A DNA stretch of 64,000 bases from the NCBI GenBank assembly GCA_021397835.1, contig JAJFZO010000256.1:1126001-1190000 (forward strand), in the 5' to 3' direction. The stretch comes from Moringa oleifera (lineage: Eukaryota > Streptophyta > Magnoliopsida > Brassicales > Moringaceae). A program made the position numbers and the translations under genes. Below the pieces are notes generated by a model, which did no database searches, had not been told where the DNA came from, and saw only the letters and a list, made by a program, of their open reading frames with translations. Positions within the stretch are counted from its first letter, which is position 1. Each line of letters starts with the position of its first letter. This document shows, in pieces, positions 45,801-60,279 of this stretch.

Positions 45801-46291
45801 CCACCACCAATTTCATGGGTTTTCTTCAGTCAACAAGATGTTTAGGATCTGGGTAAATACCATAATTTCGACTTCAACAATATATTATAAAAAAGAATAA
45901 GTCAAACATACTTAATTAGCACCAAATTGGATAAATCCATCAGAAGAGAAGAACAAGTCAAGTTTCAGCATAGCCTTACTGATGAGATCTACTGAAAAAC
46001 AGGCAGAAGAAGAGAACGGCGGATGCCCTCAGATCAGAAAGTCAGATCATCAGCAAGATCGGATAATAAGCCTATCTTATTTATGGTAGCTTATTTGAAA
46101 CACATACCAGAAGTACCACAGCCACATAGAAAACCAGTCACATTTAACTCATACTTAAAAACCAAGAAAAGAGAAGACAGTACCATTAAAAACCAGAGGA
46201 CCCAGAACCCCTAAAAGGAAATTAAAACCCTAAAAACACACCCAGTACCCAGAGATCCAATACCCACAGATCCACCAAGCATAACTATAAT
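42900..46291. other. spacer between the NIPA-type gene and cyclophilin
   Basis: 42,900-43,330 is ordinary sequence and probably the NIPA promoter. About 43,470-45,110 is extremely AT-rich with no recognised element. 45,110-46,291 has higher GC and probably contains the cyclophilin 3' UTR. No open frame looked coding. Confidence 0.4.
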
Positions 46292-46810
46292 CTACGAGAG
46301 TTGACCGCAATCGGCGATGACCACGGGCTTCGAGGTCCTTCCAGAGGAGGAACCCACCTTCTCGGCCGCCTTGATCACATCCATCCCCTCAACAACCTGG
46401 CCGAACACCACGTGCTTGCCATCGAGCCACTCTGTCTTGGCAACACAGATGAAGAACTGGGAACCATTGGTCCCCGGGCCAGCGTTGGCCATGGAGAGGA
46501 TCCCAGGGCCGGTGTGCTTCTTGATGAAGTTCTCGTCAGCGAACTTGGAGCCGTAGATGGACTCACCACCGGTGCCATTTCCAGCGGTGAAGTCACCTCC
46601 CTGACACATGAAGCCAGGGATGACACGGTGGAAGGTGGAGCCCTTGTAGTGAAGTGGCTTCCCGCTGCGGCCGACGCCCTTCTCTCCGGTACAGAGAGCA
46701 CGGAAGTTCTCAGCAGTCCGGGGAGTGACATCAGCGAAGAGCTCCATAACGACACGCCCAACGGGCTGACCGCCGATGGTAAGGTCGAAGAACACCCTGG
46801 GGTTGGCCAT
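46292..46810 (-). CDS. cytosolic cyclophilin A-type peptidyl-prolyl isomerase
   Basis: Intronless 172-residue single-domain cyclophilin starting [20 protein letters not shown]. Active-site motifs are intact: [16 protein letters not shown] (catalytic Arg and Phe), [20 protein letters not shown] (including the Trp that contacts cyclosporin A). The plant-specific seven-residue insertion VGRSGKPLH is present. It has no targeting peptide, so it is cytosolic/nuclear. It catalyses cis-trans isomerisation of prolyl peptide bonds and acts as a folding helper and signalling partner. Arabidopsis counterparts, from memory, are ROC1/CYP18-3 (At4g38740) and CYP19-1 (At2g21130). The frame is open for 55 more codons upstream, but a TATA box at about 46893-46900 lies inside that extension and the family start is the ATG at 46810. 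Confidence 0.96.
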   Translation of the reverse strand: MANPRVFFDLTIGGQPVGRVVMELFADVTPRTAENFRALCTGEKGVGRSGKPLHYKGSTFHRVIPGFMCQGGDFTAGNGTGGESIYGSKFADENFIKKHTGPGILSMANAGPGTNGSQFFICVAKTEWLDGKHVVFGQVVEGMDVIKAAEKVGSSSGRTSKPVVIADCGQLS

Positions 46811-46866
46811 CGTCAATTTGGCTGATAACAGATCAATGGAAATGAAATGGGGGATTAAGCGCTTGG

Positions 46867-46900
46867 TTAGGGTTTTTAGGGATCCGTGGTCCAATATATA
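46867..46900 (-). promoter_or_regulatory. TATA box and telo-box of the cyclophilin gene
   Basis: On the minus strand TATATATTGG lies at about 46891-46900. About 25 bases downstream, near the expected transcription start, is AAACCCTAA (46867-46875). That motif is a telo-box, typical of plant genes for translation and growth, where it often sits close to the start site. Both are seen in sequence. Activity is inferred. Confidence 0.5.
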
Positions 46901-46984
46901 GGGGAGGAAGCGGTGAATATCTAGAGACTGATAATTATAGCCGTTGAGAAGGAACACGTGGAAGAATCCTAACATCGTTAAAGT

Positions 46985-49183
46985 TAACTATGGTTGGGTT
47001 AAAGTATAACTAAAGTTAAGGATGTGGGGATCCAAGGCTGTGGTGGGGTCGGTGAGCATATCAACGAAGTATATGCTTTTGTCATTATTCACAAACGTGG
47101 AGTTCTTTAGAATGATCATATAAACGGCGTCGTACGTCACGCGGCAACTCTACCTCGAAAATTCCCCCTTCTTCTTCTTTTTTTTTTTTTGAGGGGCAAG
47201 AAAGTAATTGTAATGAAGGGATGGGTAAAAATCGTACGCAGCCTACTCATGACAGGCGTTGTCGTTTTTGAACTGTGAATACTGATGAGCCCAGTACAAC
47301 TTACTTCTCTGGTAGGAAATATTAATTAATTTCATCCTGGGAATTTTGTTCGTGTTGAATTTTTAATATTTTATTATATTAATATAAAAATAAAATTTAT
47401 TTTATTAAATTATTAATATTTTTTAAAACAAATTATTCATGTCAAAGTAAATGCTAAAAACTTTTAAAAAATATACTTTTTTAATATTTATTTTCAACCT
47501 CAAAACATTTTCATTTATATATTCTCATTGGTTGAAAACAACTAAATCAGGTTATAACTCAAATTATTGTAAAAAATTTCAAAAATAATTTAAATTAGAA
47601 TTTTAAATTTAAATAATTTTAATTTTTTAAAATTTAATATTAATTTTTAATAATAATTTAAATATTTTTTACATTTATAAAAATTTTAATATAGCATTAT
47701 TAATCTAAATATCTTAAATTTTTAAATTTTGATAAAATTTAACTTAATTTAAATTGAAAATTAAAATTTATTTGAAAATGTTTCAAATTCACCATAAACA
47801 TTAAAAGAAAAAAATTATTCAAAATTTTGACTGATAATTACTTTATATTTAATTTATATTAATTTTTAAATAAATATAAATATATCATAAATAAATAAAT
47901 TAAATTATAAATTATTATTATTATTATTATTTTTTCTGGGTAAGTCATAGGGATCTGTTTGGCGAAAATATTTCAATGGGTGTTTTAAAGATTATGGTTC
48001 TCAAAATAATGGGAATTCTGGGAAGCAAACAGGGGAGCTTTGTGCAATGAAATAAGCCAAAAGCTCTATCATGCAACGCCAAAGTGGGAATTCAAAACCT
48101 AGTCAAAGGTAAAAAGGAAATGGTTCCATGGAAGAGAGATGCTGGCCATCCTCCATCAGTATGGAAAAGAAAAATCATTTCAAAGCTCGAGGAATTGTAT
48201 ATAATAAGATAGCATTTCAAAGTAGCATCTTTCAGAATTTTTCTACATTAGAAAAGTTCATAGCACTAGAAGGAATCAGATGCTAAAGACAGTTTTCTTT
48301 TCATTTTTGTGGTAGAAAAAAAATAAGATTAGGACCTATGATTCTTTTCATTTCTCTAGTAAAAAAGGTCAGATTAAGACCTCATCCATGCATGAAAGAT
48401 GCATATTGTAGAAAGGATACCGCATAGACACAGAAATCAATCATTGGCCATATGCTTCTTCCAGGTGGTAAGACAGCCTCTTTATTGGCATAAATAGGTT
48501 GCTTTAAGGACAAAGAGAGGTTGATTCCATGTCGGTTGGTTCCCTACTCTTTCTTTATAGCTCTTGAAGGTAGCTTGTTTCATGAATTCTTCATAAAACA
48601 CATCAGGCAAGCTATTACAATGATATGATCATGTAGCTCATTCCATGAATTCTATGTAACAACATTTCAGGCAACCTAGGACAGGGGTATGTATGGTCAC
48701 TGATGCATCTTGTCAGGGACCAAGTCTTAGCAATTGTACTTGCATCAACTGGCACTACTAAAATCATCATGAGTGACACTAATGGAACATTGAACTTGGA
48801 ATTCTAGTTCTTATTAGCTAAGATGATACCAGTTGAGAGGGAACAATTTCTGCCTAGAAACTAGTTCCATGGTCACCATTGAAACAGATATCTTATAGTG
48901 CGTATTGTAGAACTGATGGATAATTAAGTGCCCGGAAATTGTGTGCCACAGGCAGGCAATCAGCAAAACCCAAGTGGACACATCTTTGTCATCAGCAAGA
49001 TTATCCTATTGGAATAACAAAAGGAATGGTTGGAAGAAAATTTGGGTCAGACAGACAAGCAGGATATTTCTGAAAATATGTACATTAGTTTTGTCATTTT
49101 TGTGCATACAACAACATTACATAATGCCTAGTCAATTTTTCAGGTAAAGCAAACAGGGTTCACCTATCTCCAGAGAAGGTGTG
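46985..49183. other. spacer between cyclophilin and the NUP188 3' end
   Basis: Cyclophilin promoter, then an AT-rich block at about 47,330-47,930, then ordinary sequence that may include the NUP188 3' UTR. No coding frame recognised. Confidence 0.4.
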
Positions 49184-52100
49184 TCACAATGACTCCTCGC
49201 TTAATATTAATCCAGGGTAAACAAGTGATATTACCTGCTTAAAGGACTTCAGAGATGATTTCAAAAAAGCATGACCTTCCGTGGCTACAAAGCAAAGACA
49301 AGAAATGGTAACTAAATTGAACCTAACTGAGTAAGTTGTGCTGTTAGGAAATGAAAGGACTGATACCTTTTATCAACAACCTGACTTCCTTAGAGAAATC
49401 TTCGACACGACCTAATACAGGCCTTATTCCACAAATCTGTACAACACAAAGTTCTAAGTAAAAGGCCATCTCCAGTATTTGAAGTAGTAAGAAACAGACT
49501 TGCTGAACTTCTGGATTGATCTGCTTCAACTTGTTCATCTCACATAGCTCCGTTACAATAGTAATCGCTTGGTCCTGCATTCATATAACAAACAAATCAG
49601 TTAGAGGGCATTTAAGACATATAGTTCTGGTAACTGATACCAAGGTCACTATAAACTCTTTAGAAAGATCAGATGCAAATAGATATATATACTAACATCA
49701 CACCTGCAAGCCATGTAAAATTTCTGGCATTGGAAGCTCGGGATAATGAGCAAGATCAACAAATCCCACTTCCTCTGCCCTTTCAGTGGCACTCTCAGCT
49801 TGTATACAGAGAAATTTTAAAAGAAGAAATGCAATTCTATAGATCTGCAATGCAACAGAGTCTGAGAAATACGTTTGAGAAGCAGAATCAGTGGTTTGAG
49901 TAGCTTGATCCCTTACTATCAGTGCAGTGGTAATTGATACAGCAGAGTACTTGGGCTTTGCCACACATCCAAGAGGTGAGAGAGCAAACCATCCATTTTT
50001 GCTGTTGATAAACGATGGTTTCTTGCAACTATCAAACTCCTCTTTCAGAACAGGAGGGCATAAGAGAGGGGCAGTCTGGCTGGGAGATTCTGCAAGGCGT
50101 TGAGTTCCCCGGCTGATAAAGGCTAGCAGATGAATAGTTGTCTCCCTGAGAGGAGAATCCATTTCTTTCATGGCCTTAACCCAAGATCTCCAGTGTTTCG
50201 CTAGCACACACATTAGCATGAGAGTATGCTCTGTTTCTTTAAGAGAAGTCAGAGAAGTCTGTCTCCTATGTGTGCGCTGTCTTTTCTTATCATGATCAGC
50301 AGATGGAAAGTACGGTGCACTGAGATAAAAAGAAATCAGGTGAGCTTTTTCTGAGAAAAAGTATGGTATCACATTGTCCACTATATCAATGCATGAAGAA
50401 CTGTTTCCTAATGAATGAACTATGGCAGTGACCACAGCCAAGCCAAGTCCCCAGATAGATTGAGGCTTTTCAGTTTTGTCCAGTGGAGGAATCCTTTCGT
50501 TTTTAACAACTGAGGATGGGCTACCATATGATAAGTCTGCAAACAACACCCTAAGTGATGGGAAAAAACCAGCATTAAGGAGCATCTCAGCCCCTCCTCG
50601 AACACGTGCTATAGTTAAAAAGAATTTCAATATTATAGGAACAGATGCAATGGAAGTTTTATCTTGAAGCTTCTGAATAACATGCTGCAGCTGGAGATGT
50701 TTCTGTAGGATAGGGAACCATGTATCAGGTGTCAAGAAACATCTCAGTATTAAGTCCACAGTGATCAAGGATATGGTAGAATGCTCAGCAGTAGTAATGA
50801 AGTTGCACAGAATGGGTAATAGCCCAAGGCTTGCATTAGAGATCTCAGCAAAGTCTTCCACAGACTCCTTATCCCTTATCCCGCTTAAGTGTGAATTGCT
50901 GGAACCAAATCCTACAGCTGATTGAATCAACATAAGTGAAAGCTTCATTGTCTCTTTCACCGCACTTACTGAAGACCGGAGGCCACTCAGGACTTTAAGA
51001 CCAGAACCTGAGGTTCTCAACACATGTATACAAACAGGTAATGGCAGACTTCTTTGGACAGATCTCATGAGATGGAGAAGTAGCTCTGCTTGTGCTGTCA
51101 GGAAATCAAGGATATCTTCGCAGGCATCCAAGACAGGAACCAATGATTCAATTACAACTTGGAAACATTGGCATATGTGATCAATGCATGAAAACAGGAG
51201 TTGATCAGGGATCTTCCTTCCAACTGTAGTCCTTTCCCCATGTGACTGCACCTGCAGTTAGGTCCAAATTAACATTGTAAAAGAATCAAGCCAGGAAAAT
51301 AAGTCAAGGAATTGATGAATGAAAACATAGATGGTACAACAAAATTTAAGGGCATTGAAAAAATCTTAAAATAAGCTAAATCCTTTTCTGTATTTGAGCT
51401 GCGTGGCTTTCTATTTCTTCTATGTTCTTTCAGTAAATTACCACAAAGTGTATCATGTATCAGAGTCACAAATAAATTTTTCAAAAATCTAAGACATTTT
51501 AAGATTGCAACAATCTTATTAATTACTCCAACAGTGATGAAGCAGTTTCCGACCTCAATTAAGAAAGGCACAATTGGAGATAGAGAACTTACATCATCTT
51601 CATACACTGACAGGATAGTTATTAATGCTCTCAGTGCAGAAAGCTTTGAACTTGAAAGCAAGACCATTGAGTTTGCATGCTGCATGTTACGCAACATTGT
51701 CTCTGCAGTTGCTTTAGATGTTTTCCACTCTGAATAATCCCACATATCTAATCCTAAATCTGCTCGTATATGTCCAGTGTCAAACAAGAAAACATTTTTG
51801 GCAGTCATAAGGTCACCATCATACTTCTGTTCATACTTCTGAAATAATTTTGACTCAGCCAGATATTGGGAAAGTTCTTTGAATGGTCCAGGACTAATTT
51901 TACGACCTTCAAGTTCGCCTTGTAGATGATAGTAAAGATCACTAAGAATTAAAGTTTTCAGCTCCTTTCCTTCACTGGAAAAAAAAAACCCACAAAAAAA
52001 ATCAAAATGAGTATCAAAACTCAAAACATATTGAAATTAGGAAAAGCAAAAATTGAAATATCATCTAGAGAGCAGAATTGGGATCTAGTCAAATAAGCAT

Positions 52101-55100
52101 GCCAGAATAAACAAATTGAAGTTCATAGGCGCATGATCTATTGCGAATGTACCCTTAGTATTAATAGAAAGAAGGAAAATCAAAAGTTTATAGGAACATT
52201 TCAAAGACAATACAACATGCATTGCCTAATGTAGTGCACTGAAGTTCCTAGACCAAAGAGAAATGAAACCAAAAACACATGTTAGTAATGGTTCTCAAAA
52301 GGATTTTTTTTATTAAAAAAAAGGTGGCAAAAAATATTAAGGTTTTGAAAGCTTGAAATATTTCCTGCTGAAAAGAAAAGAACAAAAATCAAATAGACTA
52401 CCACTTACCACTTAACTTGTCAGTGCCATTGACTTCTAAACCATAGACCTCCCACACAGAGGTTATGATCACTTACATGAATTGTTGCTTACATTTTTTA
52501 ACTGATTAAGGTCCCTCTAAGAGGCAGCACCAGAAGTAAATTAAGCCTCTCTTTCACCAATGGCGTTTGCTACATGGATCCTTTTGCACCATTCTGCCTA
52601 GTTGAGGCCATTTTTGTTTTATGTTATTAACTTCAGCATTTTTCATACCCTAACCAGTTATGGATGCTCCATATAAAAGCAATGCAGGTGGGAAGTTACC
52701 AGCAAAACAAAACCAGGTAGCATGTTACCTGTAACCACTTCTTGAGTATTGCGCCAATAGTTCAGAAAAAGCAGGCTGACTACTCAACTGTCAACAGAAA
52801 TGAGTGAGTATAAACAAGAATTAGACACTGTGATTTTGAAAAGTAGAAATGGAAAGATAAAACAAAAAGAGAGCCATCAATGATCTCAGCAGAGAGTACA
52901 CTTGGTAATAACAAAATAAACCTAACATAGTAGGGAAATGATCGTACTTTTTTGGACAAAAGGCAGATTTTTTCATGTAATGACACAGACAAGCTTCCAG
53001 CATCACAGGATTCCAATTTCCCAATCAAATGCACTGCAACTGAACTGACAGCAACCTGAAAAGTAGCACGTGAAAGTAAAGGCCAGAACAGGATGTTAAA
53101 CAATGTAGTAAAGGACAAGTTAACAGTATAAGTAATAAAGTTACATTACCAGCTTCGGATGGGGAATGGCTACCCCAGTTTTGCAGACCGCTCATTAGTT
53201 CAAGAAAAAGTTTATCAATAAAAAGAAAGATAAAAGAACAAAAGAAACTCCTAGAGAAAGAATCTTCCCATCTACAGTATCACATACATAACGGAAGGCA
53301 TGACATGGAGTAGACATATAATGGATCAGATAAGAAGTGCAACAGTATCTTAGTTAGCATGGCCCTTACTAATTGCATCACTAGATATATAAAAGAAATC
53401 TAGAGAACAAAAATGTACCTTCACACGAAAGTTTACGTCATTGTCATACTTGCAGGAAGTAAAGGATTTGATCAGGTCACTTAAGACAGAGCTGTCACGC
53501 CAATTTGAAAGAATCTCTTTAAGATCACAATCACTTGTTCGTTTTGATTTTTCAGAACTTATTACACTTTCAGTCTTCTCCTTTGTTTCAGCAACTTCTT
53601 TCACCGAGGACTCAGCAAATAACAACTTTTTCTTCAAGAACATTTCCTGTGACAATATATCCAATATAGCGGTTTGACATTGATATTTGTATGCCAAGTT
53701 TGAAGACTCCACTTCGTTCATACTTTCGAGTGAGGGAACTTTCAGATTAGCTGTTTGCAACATAGAGGATGATAATTGTTTCCAGAAGCGCTCAGAGCTT
53801 CTGAGCGACTCCAATATACTGGTATATTGAGCAGCCCCTTGCCACAAGGCCTTTACGAAGTTAAGTACTTTCAGCAGTATGCGTGTGTTGCTGGAGAAAA
53901 GCACCATTTCAATACATTATAGCATACATCATTTTTGTACATGTGACCGTTGAGCTTGCCCAAAGGAAGGCCACAAAATCTGATATTGCAAAGTTATAGT
54001 ATAAGAATTGACAAACAAACCTGAACTACGAGCTTTTCTAGACTAACATACCTCTTCATAAGATCATCGGATCTTCCAACATAATGCAAGAGAGCATCTA
54101 CCAGACTAGATCTCTTGGTTCCTTGTGGCCCTACAGAAGATTCTTTTGTAGGCTGCTTCACTTCTCCAACATTATTGAGCTGAACATCGGTATCATCATT
54201 TGTAGCAAACATTGCAACAAGCAGAGCAGGCTGCACAAACAAACGGCTGATAAAGGAACACTTTCTCAAGAGGCTTACGAAACTATTAAGATTCGAGACT
54301 GATATCAAGGAAAGAAAAATGATGTAAATACTTCAACAGGTCCATCTTCAGGCTTACACGAGCTGAGCTTCAAGAATTTTCAAAAAGTTTGAATCAAATG
54401 TGTGAGTGTGTATCCTCGGTTTTTTAACTTATGAAATAGACTTAAGCTATTGACCTTGAGCACATCAAAGTTAAAAGGTACAACATGCACAGAAGATCCA
54501 CCAGCTAATTATCAACTCAATGAAACTTATGAAAGTTTGAAGCTCATAAAGATGTAGTATTAATGGATCATAAGATTTACATGAGAACCCATGCTATCCA
54601 ACTTAATGGTTAGATTGAAAAAGGTCAACCACCCAGGAAAAGGATCATGAACAGCACACACAGACTGAAGGCCATATAAACTCCAACGCCATTTTTTCTC
54701 TAGGGGAATAATAAAAGATGAAGTTTAGAAACATCAGTATTTCAGGAATAGTAGATTTCGGTGATAACAATAATGAAGCTGCCCCAACCCACAGACACAA
54801 ACAATAATTAAAATAAGATAAAGCTCACAGCATATTAACTCTCTATGCTGCAAGTACAATATGAAGCACCATGTCTCAACACCGTGAGAATGGTGTTAGA
54901 ATATGTGCTGCAATAATGTTACTGTCAAGGCCTAAAATATAGGCTGAAAGAGTGCTGTGAATGTGCTGCATTAAGACTGCTGTTAAGCTCTGAAATATAG
55001 GCTGGAAGTTGTGCTGTGAATGTGCTGCAAGAGGCTGCAACTAGGGTGTAAAAATAGAGCATTAAGTTTACATGGTTTATGGCTAATTTCTAGGGATAGT

Positions 55101-58100
55101 AAATAGTTTCTACGTAGAATTCACTAGGCAAACTTGTAATTTCTCTATATATACCCTGCTGTATCAAGACTGAAGGACATAAAAAAGAAGATTTCTTTTC
55201 TCGAATTTCTTCAATATGTAACACACCTGATAAGATGCTGCAGACGTCAGCAGATCGACTATGGCAAGAAATAGATCTTCATTCCATATGGACTGCTCAA
55301 GCATAATCTGACCAACAGAATCTCTCATATCTGCAATCTACGTTCAAGTGAGTTGTCAGTACTCATGCGAGAAAAAACTAACAGACTAGAGGAATTGAGA
55401 AGCTAATAAATGGGAATCTAAAAAATAAGCAAAAGTACAAAATTCTAACCTGCTTATCATCCAGACCAAAGAATGCATTACTAGATGGATGTGGTTGTGA
55501 AAAATCAGCCACAGTTAATAACATTGACAGGACTTTAGCAGCACCGACCTGTATTGCCTGCATGGAGAAATCAATTTCTATCACCTTGTGTAAGTTTAAA
55601 CATGGATTCCCTAGTCCATCCCACTCAAAAAAGAACTACCTTCCTTTATCACCTTGGCAAATTTATCTACACAATTATCAAGAAGCGGAGACAGGAGGCA
55701 GTATAGATGGTTCTTATAGTATTATCTTGGAATATCAGGAGGTTGAATAGCAGGGAGAAGAGGGTTATTATCAAGCAATCACTTCAAAAATGGAAAGCAG
55801 ATGTTGTCTGTCTTCAGTAGACAAAAATGGAAGAAACAAATATTGGGGTGGCGGGCAGTTCATGTTACAAGCAAGATTGAAAGATTGTTGAAGAGGCTCA
55901 ATGTCAATATCATGTAACTTTGAGTTGGAAGGGAACGTGTTGGAATGGGTCTTCACTAGTGTTTATGGGAGTAGTATTAGAAGAGAAAGACAAGATCTTT
56001 GGGAAGATTTGAGAGAATGTAGAAGAAGATGTGGATCGGAGCCATTAGTGATTGGGGAGATTTCAATGTGGTGCTTTTTTCATATGAAAGATTGGGGGTT
56101 GGTAGTGCTGGGAACTATTCAAGGGAATTCAGGGAAATTATTATGGAACTTGAATCGCACAATTTACCTTTAGGAAGGGGAAGATTCACTTGGTCTAATC
56201 GGATAGTCCATCAATGTCCCAACTAGATAGATTCTTAGTATCAAGGAGCGGGAAAAAGACATTCCCCTATATGCAGCAACAGTTGCTGCCTAGGCCAATT
56301 TCTGATCATAACCCCATTACGTTGTTAATGGAGGGGACAAAATGGGGTCCTTGTCCTTTTAGATTTGAAAACTCGTAGCTGTAAATTAAGGGTTTTGACC
56401 AGCGAGTAAAGCAACAGTAGGAAGGAATAGGGGAGGAAGGGAATGCAAGCTATGTGATAAGCTAAAGGCAGTGCAAAAGGAAGTGAGGAGGCATCAGTTT
56501 GGGGTTGTAAGGCAGCAAAGAGAAAATCTGTGGAATAACCTACAGGAAGTTGATAGACTAATGAGTTGGTTCAGCTGTTGAAGATGGAGGAAATCTCTTG
56601 CGCCAAAAATCATGAGCTTTATGGTTAAAAGACAAGAGACAAAAATACTGCATTTTTCTATAGGATGACAACTGTGCATAAGAGAAACAATTTTATTAGT
56701 AAGCTGCAAATAAGTGATAACATGGCGAAAAGGGAGAATGAGTTAAAGGAAGGAATCAGTGGACATTATAGAAAGTTGTACACGGAAACAGTGAGGTGTC
56801 AACCAGAACTGAATGGGTTGAGTTTCTAGGAGATTTCCAATGAACTTAAGCGGCAAATTGAATCTCAGTTTGGGAAAGAAGAGGTTTATTATGACTCAAA
56901 GAATGTGATGGCGATAAGGACTTCGAGCCGGATGGATTCTAAGTAGCATTTTTAAAGTCAAATGATGAGTTTCGTGGGAGTGAAAAATTCGTCAAGTCAA
57001 TCAACTCATATTGATTCTTAAGAGAACAGAGGCGATAAGTGTTTTTGACTTTAGGCTGATAAGTTTAGTGGGTTGTGTGTACATCCTTGATGCTGCCCTA
57101 ATCACCAAAGAGTTAGTAGACAATCAAATCAAGTCTCGAAGAAAGAGAGCAGTGTGTAAATCAGATATGGAGAAGGCCAATGATCACATGTAATGGGACT
57201 TTCTAATGTACATGCTTAAAAGAGAGTGGTGTGCAGAGAAAAATGGTGCAAATGGATGTACTGGTGTATATTGACAGCTTTTTTCTCAGTTTTGATTAAT
57301 GATTACCCTACACAGTTTTTCAATTCTAATAGGGACTTAAGAAAAGGGGATCCCTTATCCCCATTACTGTTTTTATTAGCGATAGAGGCCTTGGACAGTT
57401 TATTAAAAAGGGTAAGAGAGTGTAGATTTTTGGAGGGCTTCAAAGTTAGGAGGCCCAACAATGAGACGATGGTATCCCATATACCATTCACCAGTAATAC
57501 CATGATTTTTTGTGGAGCTGAAGAGGAACAATTAATGAATTTAAGGGTTGTTCTGGTAGGCTTTCAGGTTGTATCGGGGCTAAAAATTAATGTGAGCCTG
57601 TAGTAGGAAAAGAAGTGAATGAGAGAGAATAGCTGCCATTATGAGATGCAAAGCGACAAGATTTCCTATGCAGTATTTGGAGCTGCCTTTGGGTGCTAAG
57701 TATAAAGGGAAAGCTATATGGAATGGAGTATTGGAGAGATTCGAAAGGAAACTAGCATGGTGGAAAAGGCACTATTTATTGAAAGCTGGAAGACTCACTT
57801 TGACTAAGAGTACATTATCTAACCTGTCTATGTACTTTATGTCTTTATTCCCATTACCAAGAGAAGTAGCCAATAAGATGGACATGATTCGGAGAAGATT
57901 CTTACAGGGCAGTATGGGGGGCACTTATTAATAGGACTTAGTGAGATGGAAAGTGATCACACAGACAGTTGACAAAGGAGGGCTGGGTATCAAGGACCTA
58001 GTATTATTCAACAAGGCCTTGATGGAAAAAAGGTTGTAGAAGTTTATGATGGAGAAAAAAGGGCAGTGGAGGAAGATTGTGAGATGTAAGTATGGAGAAT

Positions 58101-60243
58101 TGGGGAGAGGTTGGATGACCAAAACGGGGAAAGAGAAGTATGGGGTGCGTGTGTGGAAGTCCATTAGAAATGGGTGGGAGGAATTCGAGTATGGACAGAA
58201 TTTAAAGTAGGGAAAGAAGATACAGTTAAAACCTGGAAGGATAAGTGGCTTGGCGACACAACTTTGAGGGGTGACTATCTAAGTATCTTTCTGTTAGCAC
58301 ACAATAAAGAACCTTGGGTTAATGAGTGCAGAGAGGTGAATGGGGAAGTTTAGTCATTATCAGATGTCGAAGGAAGGCACAAAATTGGGAAGTTAGACAA
58401 ATCAAAGAGCTGTATGCCAGGTTGCAGTAGGATGGTACAGTGTGGAAGCTGGGCAGAGGGGACAGAAATCGGTTCACGGTAAAGTCCTACTATAATTGGC
58501 TTAACAGTGGTGAAGCAAGGGTACAGTGCCTCCTAAAGTGGCTTTTTTCACATGGGAGGCTGTACTAGGAAAATTTTGACTAAAATAATCTAAGGAAAAG
58601 GGAAAAAATCCTGGTGAATTGATGTTACTTATGTAAAGAGACAAAGGAGACAATCAATCATTTCATGCTAGTCTGCAGTTGGACTGCTCAGCTACGGAAG
58701 AGGGTTTTAAAACTGTTGGGGTTGGTTTGGGTTCAAGCAGGAACTGTAGGAGAGGAACTACTGGCGTGGAGTGGACAAAGAGTTGGAAAAGAGAGGAAAC
58801 GACTGTTGTGTTTGATTCATCAGTTAGTATTTTGGGTTATATGGAAAGAAAGAAACAGAAGGACATTTGATGATCTTGAAACACACTATAGGAATACTGA
58901 AAGAACCATGAATCAGTGTATTAAAACTGTGGTTTCGGGGAATTATTTTGTAAATGAGGAGGATTTAGTAGAGTTATAAAACTACTAACTCCTACAAACT
59001 AACTAAAGTTGTACTGGGATGCACCCCCTTGGTGCCCTGTAAATAATATTACACATTTTGTTTTTGTTAAATGAGAAAAAGGAGCCCTCAACTTCAAGCA
59101 TAACGTGTCAAACTTTTGCAAGCAATTGTTCATGAGAATCATATGCAAATCATCAATCACAGTGAAATTTTAAACCCAAAATGAAGAAAATAAGAGAAAA
59201 CATAGTGAGTCAACAAATAAAACTGTGATCTATCAGCAAGGGAGCAAAAAATTCTGAGTGGCCTGCATCTTCTTGTGAGCAAAAGTTCCATTACCATGTT
59301 TGAAAATAATCAAAAGGCATGACCAGAAAATTACTGATGGTGAACTAATATCTAAAGAAAACAAAATCACCAGAAAATATTTCCATGAATCACATAAACG
59401 TGCAGCAAACCCAATAGTTGATAACATAAAGACCAGCAGGAGAATATAATCACTCAGTAAAACATGCTCAAATATGATAGTAGTGATTGAACGATCTAAG
59501 TGTGGGAGAAGTCCATACAGGATTGCTAAAATAAGATATCAAGGATGCTACAGCTACAACAACTGGGATCGGCTTGGTCGTGGATGACAGCACAGCTTGG
59601 TGAAAGACAGAAAGGCTTGATGATGTATCCTGGAAATTCAAAATAACTATACGTTAACTTTTATGCTCACAATGAGAAGAGAAAGAAATGTGCCAAAGCT
59701 GCATATCATCACTGAATCAATATCCAAATTTAGATAGGTGACTAAGAGAAGGCCTTATAAGACAAAGACTTTTGAAAGAAAATTAAAGCCAATCGTGTTA
59801 TGAGAAGTAAAGAATAATAATAGAAAAATAAACCAAAAGTTTAAAAGCTGTTTGTAATGATCCCTCTAATCTATTTTCTTTACAGCAATTCAAGAATGTA
59901 AAGTTAACAACCTTTGAGATTATAATGCATCTTAACAGAATACAGAACCAAATTCGATTACCATCACACGAGTAGCTGCTATGTGATATTCTACTGCAAA
60001 AAATCTTCAAATTTGGATGTCTATCACCATGCAAATATATGTAAATTTCAGAAGTTACCTTAGAAAATCTAGAGAGCATGATGTGTAAAATGTCCAATAC
60101 AGAGACTATTGCAAGTTGCCATCCTTCAATCTCCTTTAATTCCAAAAAACGGCTGACATAAAGTTTCTGCTAAAAATGGGATGACATCAGGAGGAAGAAA
60201 AAGAAAGCGGACCGTGATCAAATTATGAGTACCAGTTCCTATC

Positions 60244-60279
<36 letters not shown>

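Noticed and set aside
46301..46825. 174-codon + strand frame opposite cyclophilin
   Set aside because: Antisense shadow of the cyclophilin gene, whose active-site motifs are intact on the minus strand.
46811..46975. 55-codon N-terminal extension of the cyclophilin frame
   Set aside because: It contains the TATA box and expected start site, and the family always starts at the MANPRVFFD methionine.
57226..57603. LINE reverse-transcriptase frame considered as a stand-alone gene
   Set aside because: It is one fragment of a degenerate ORF2 with stops on both sides and an altered catalytic motif.
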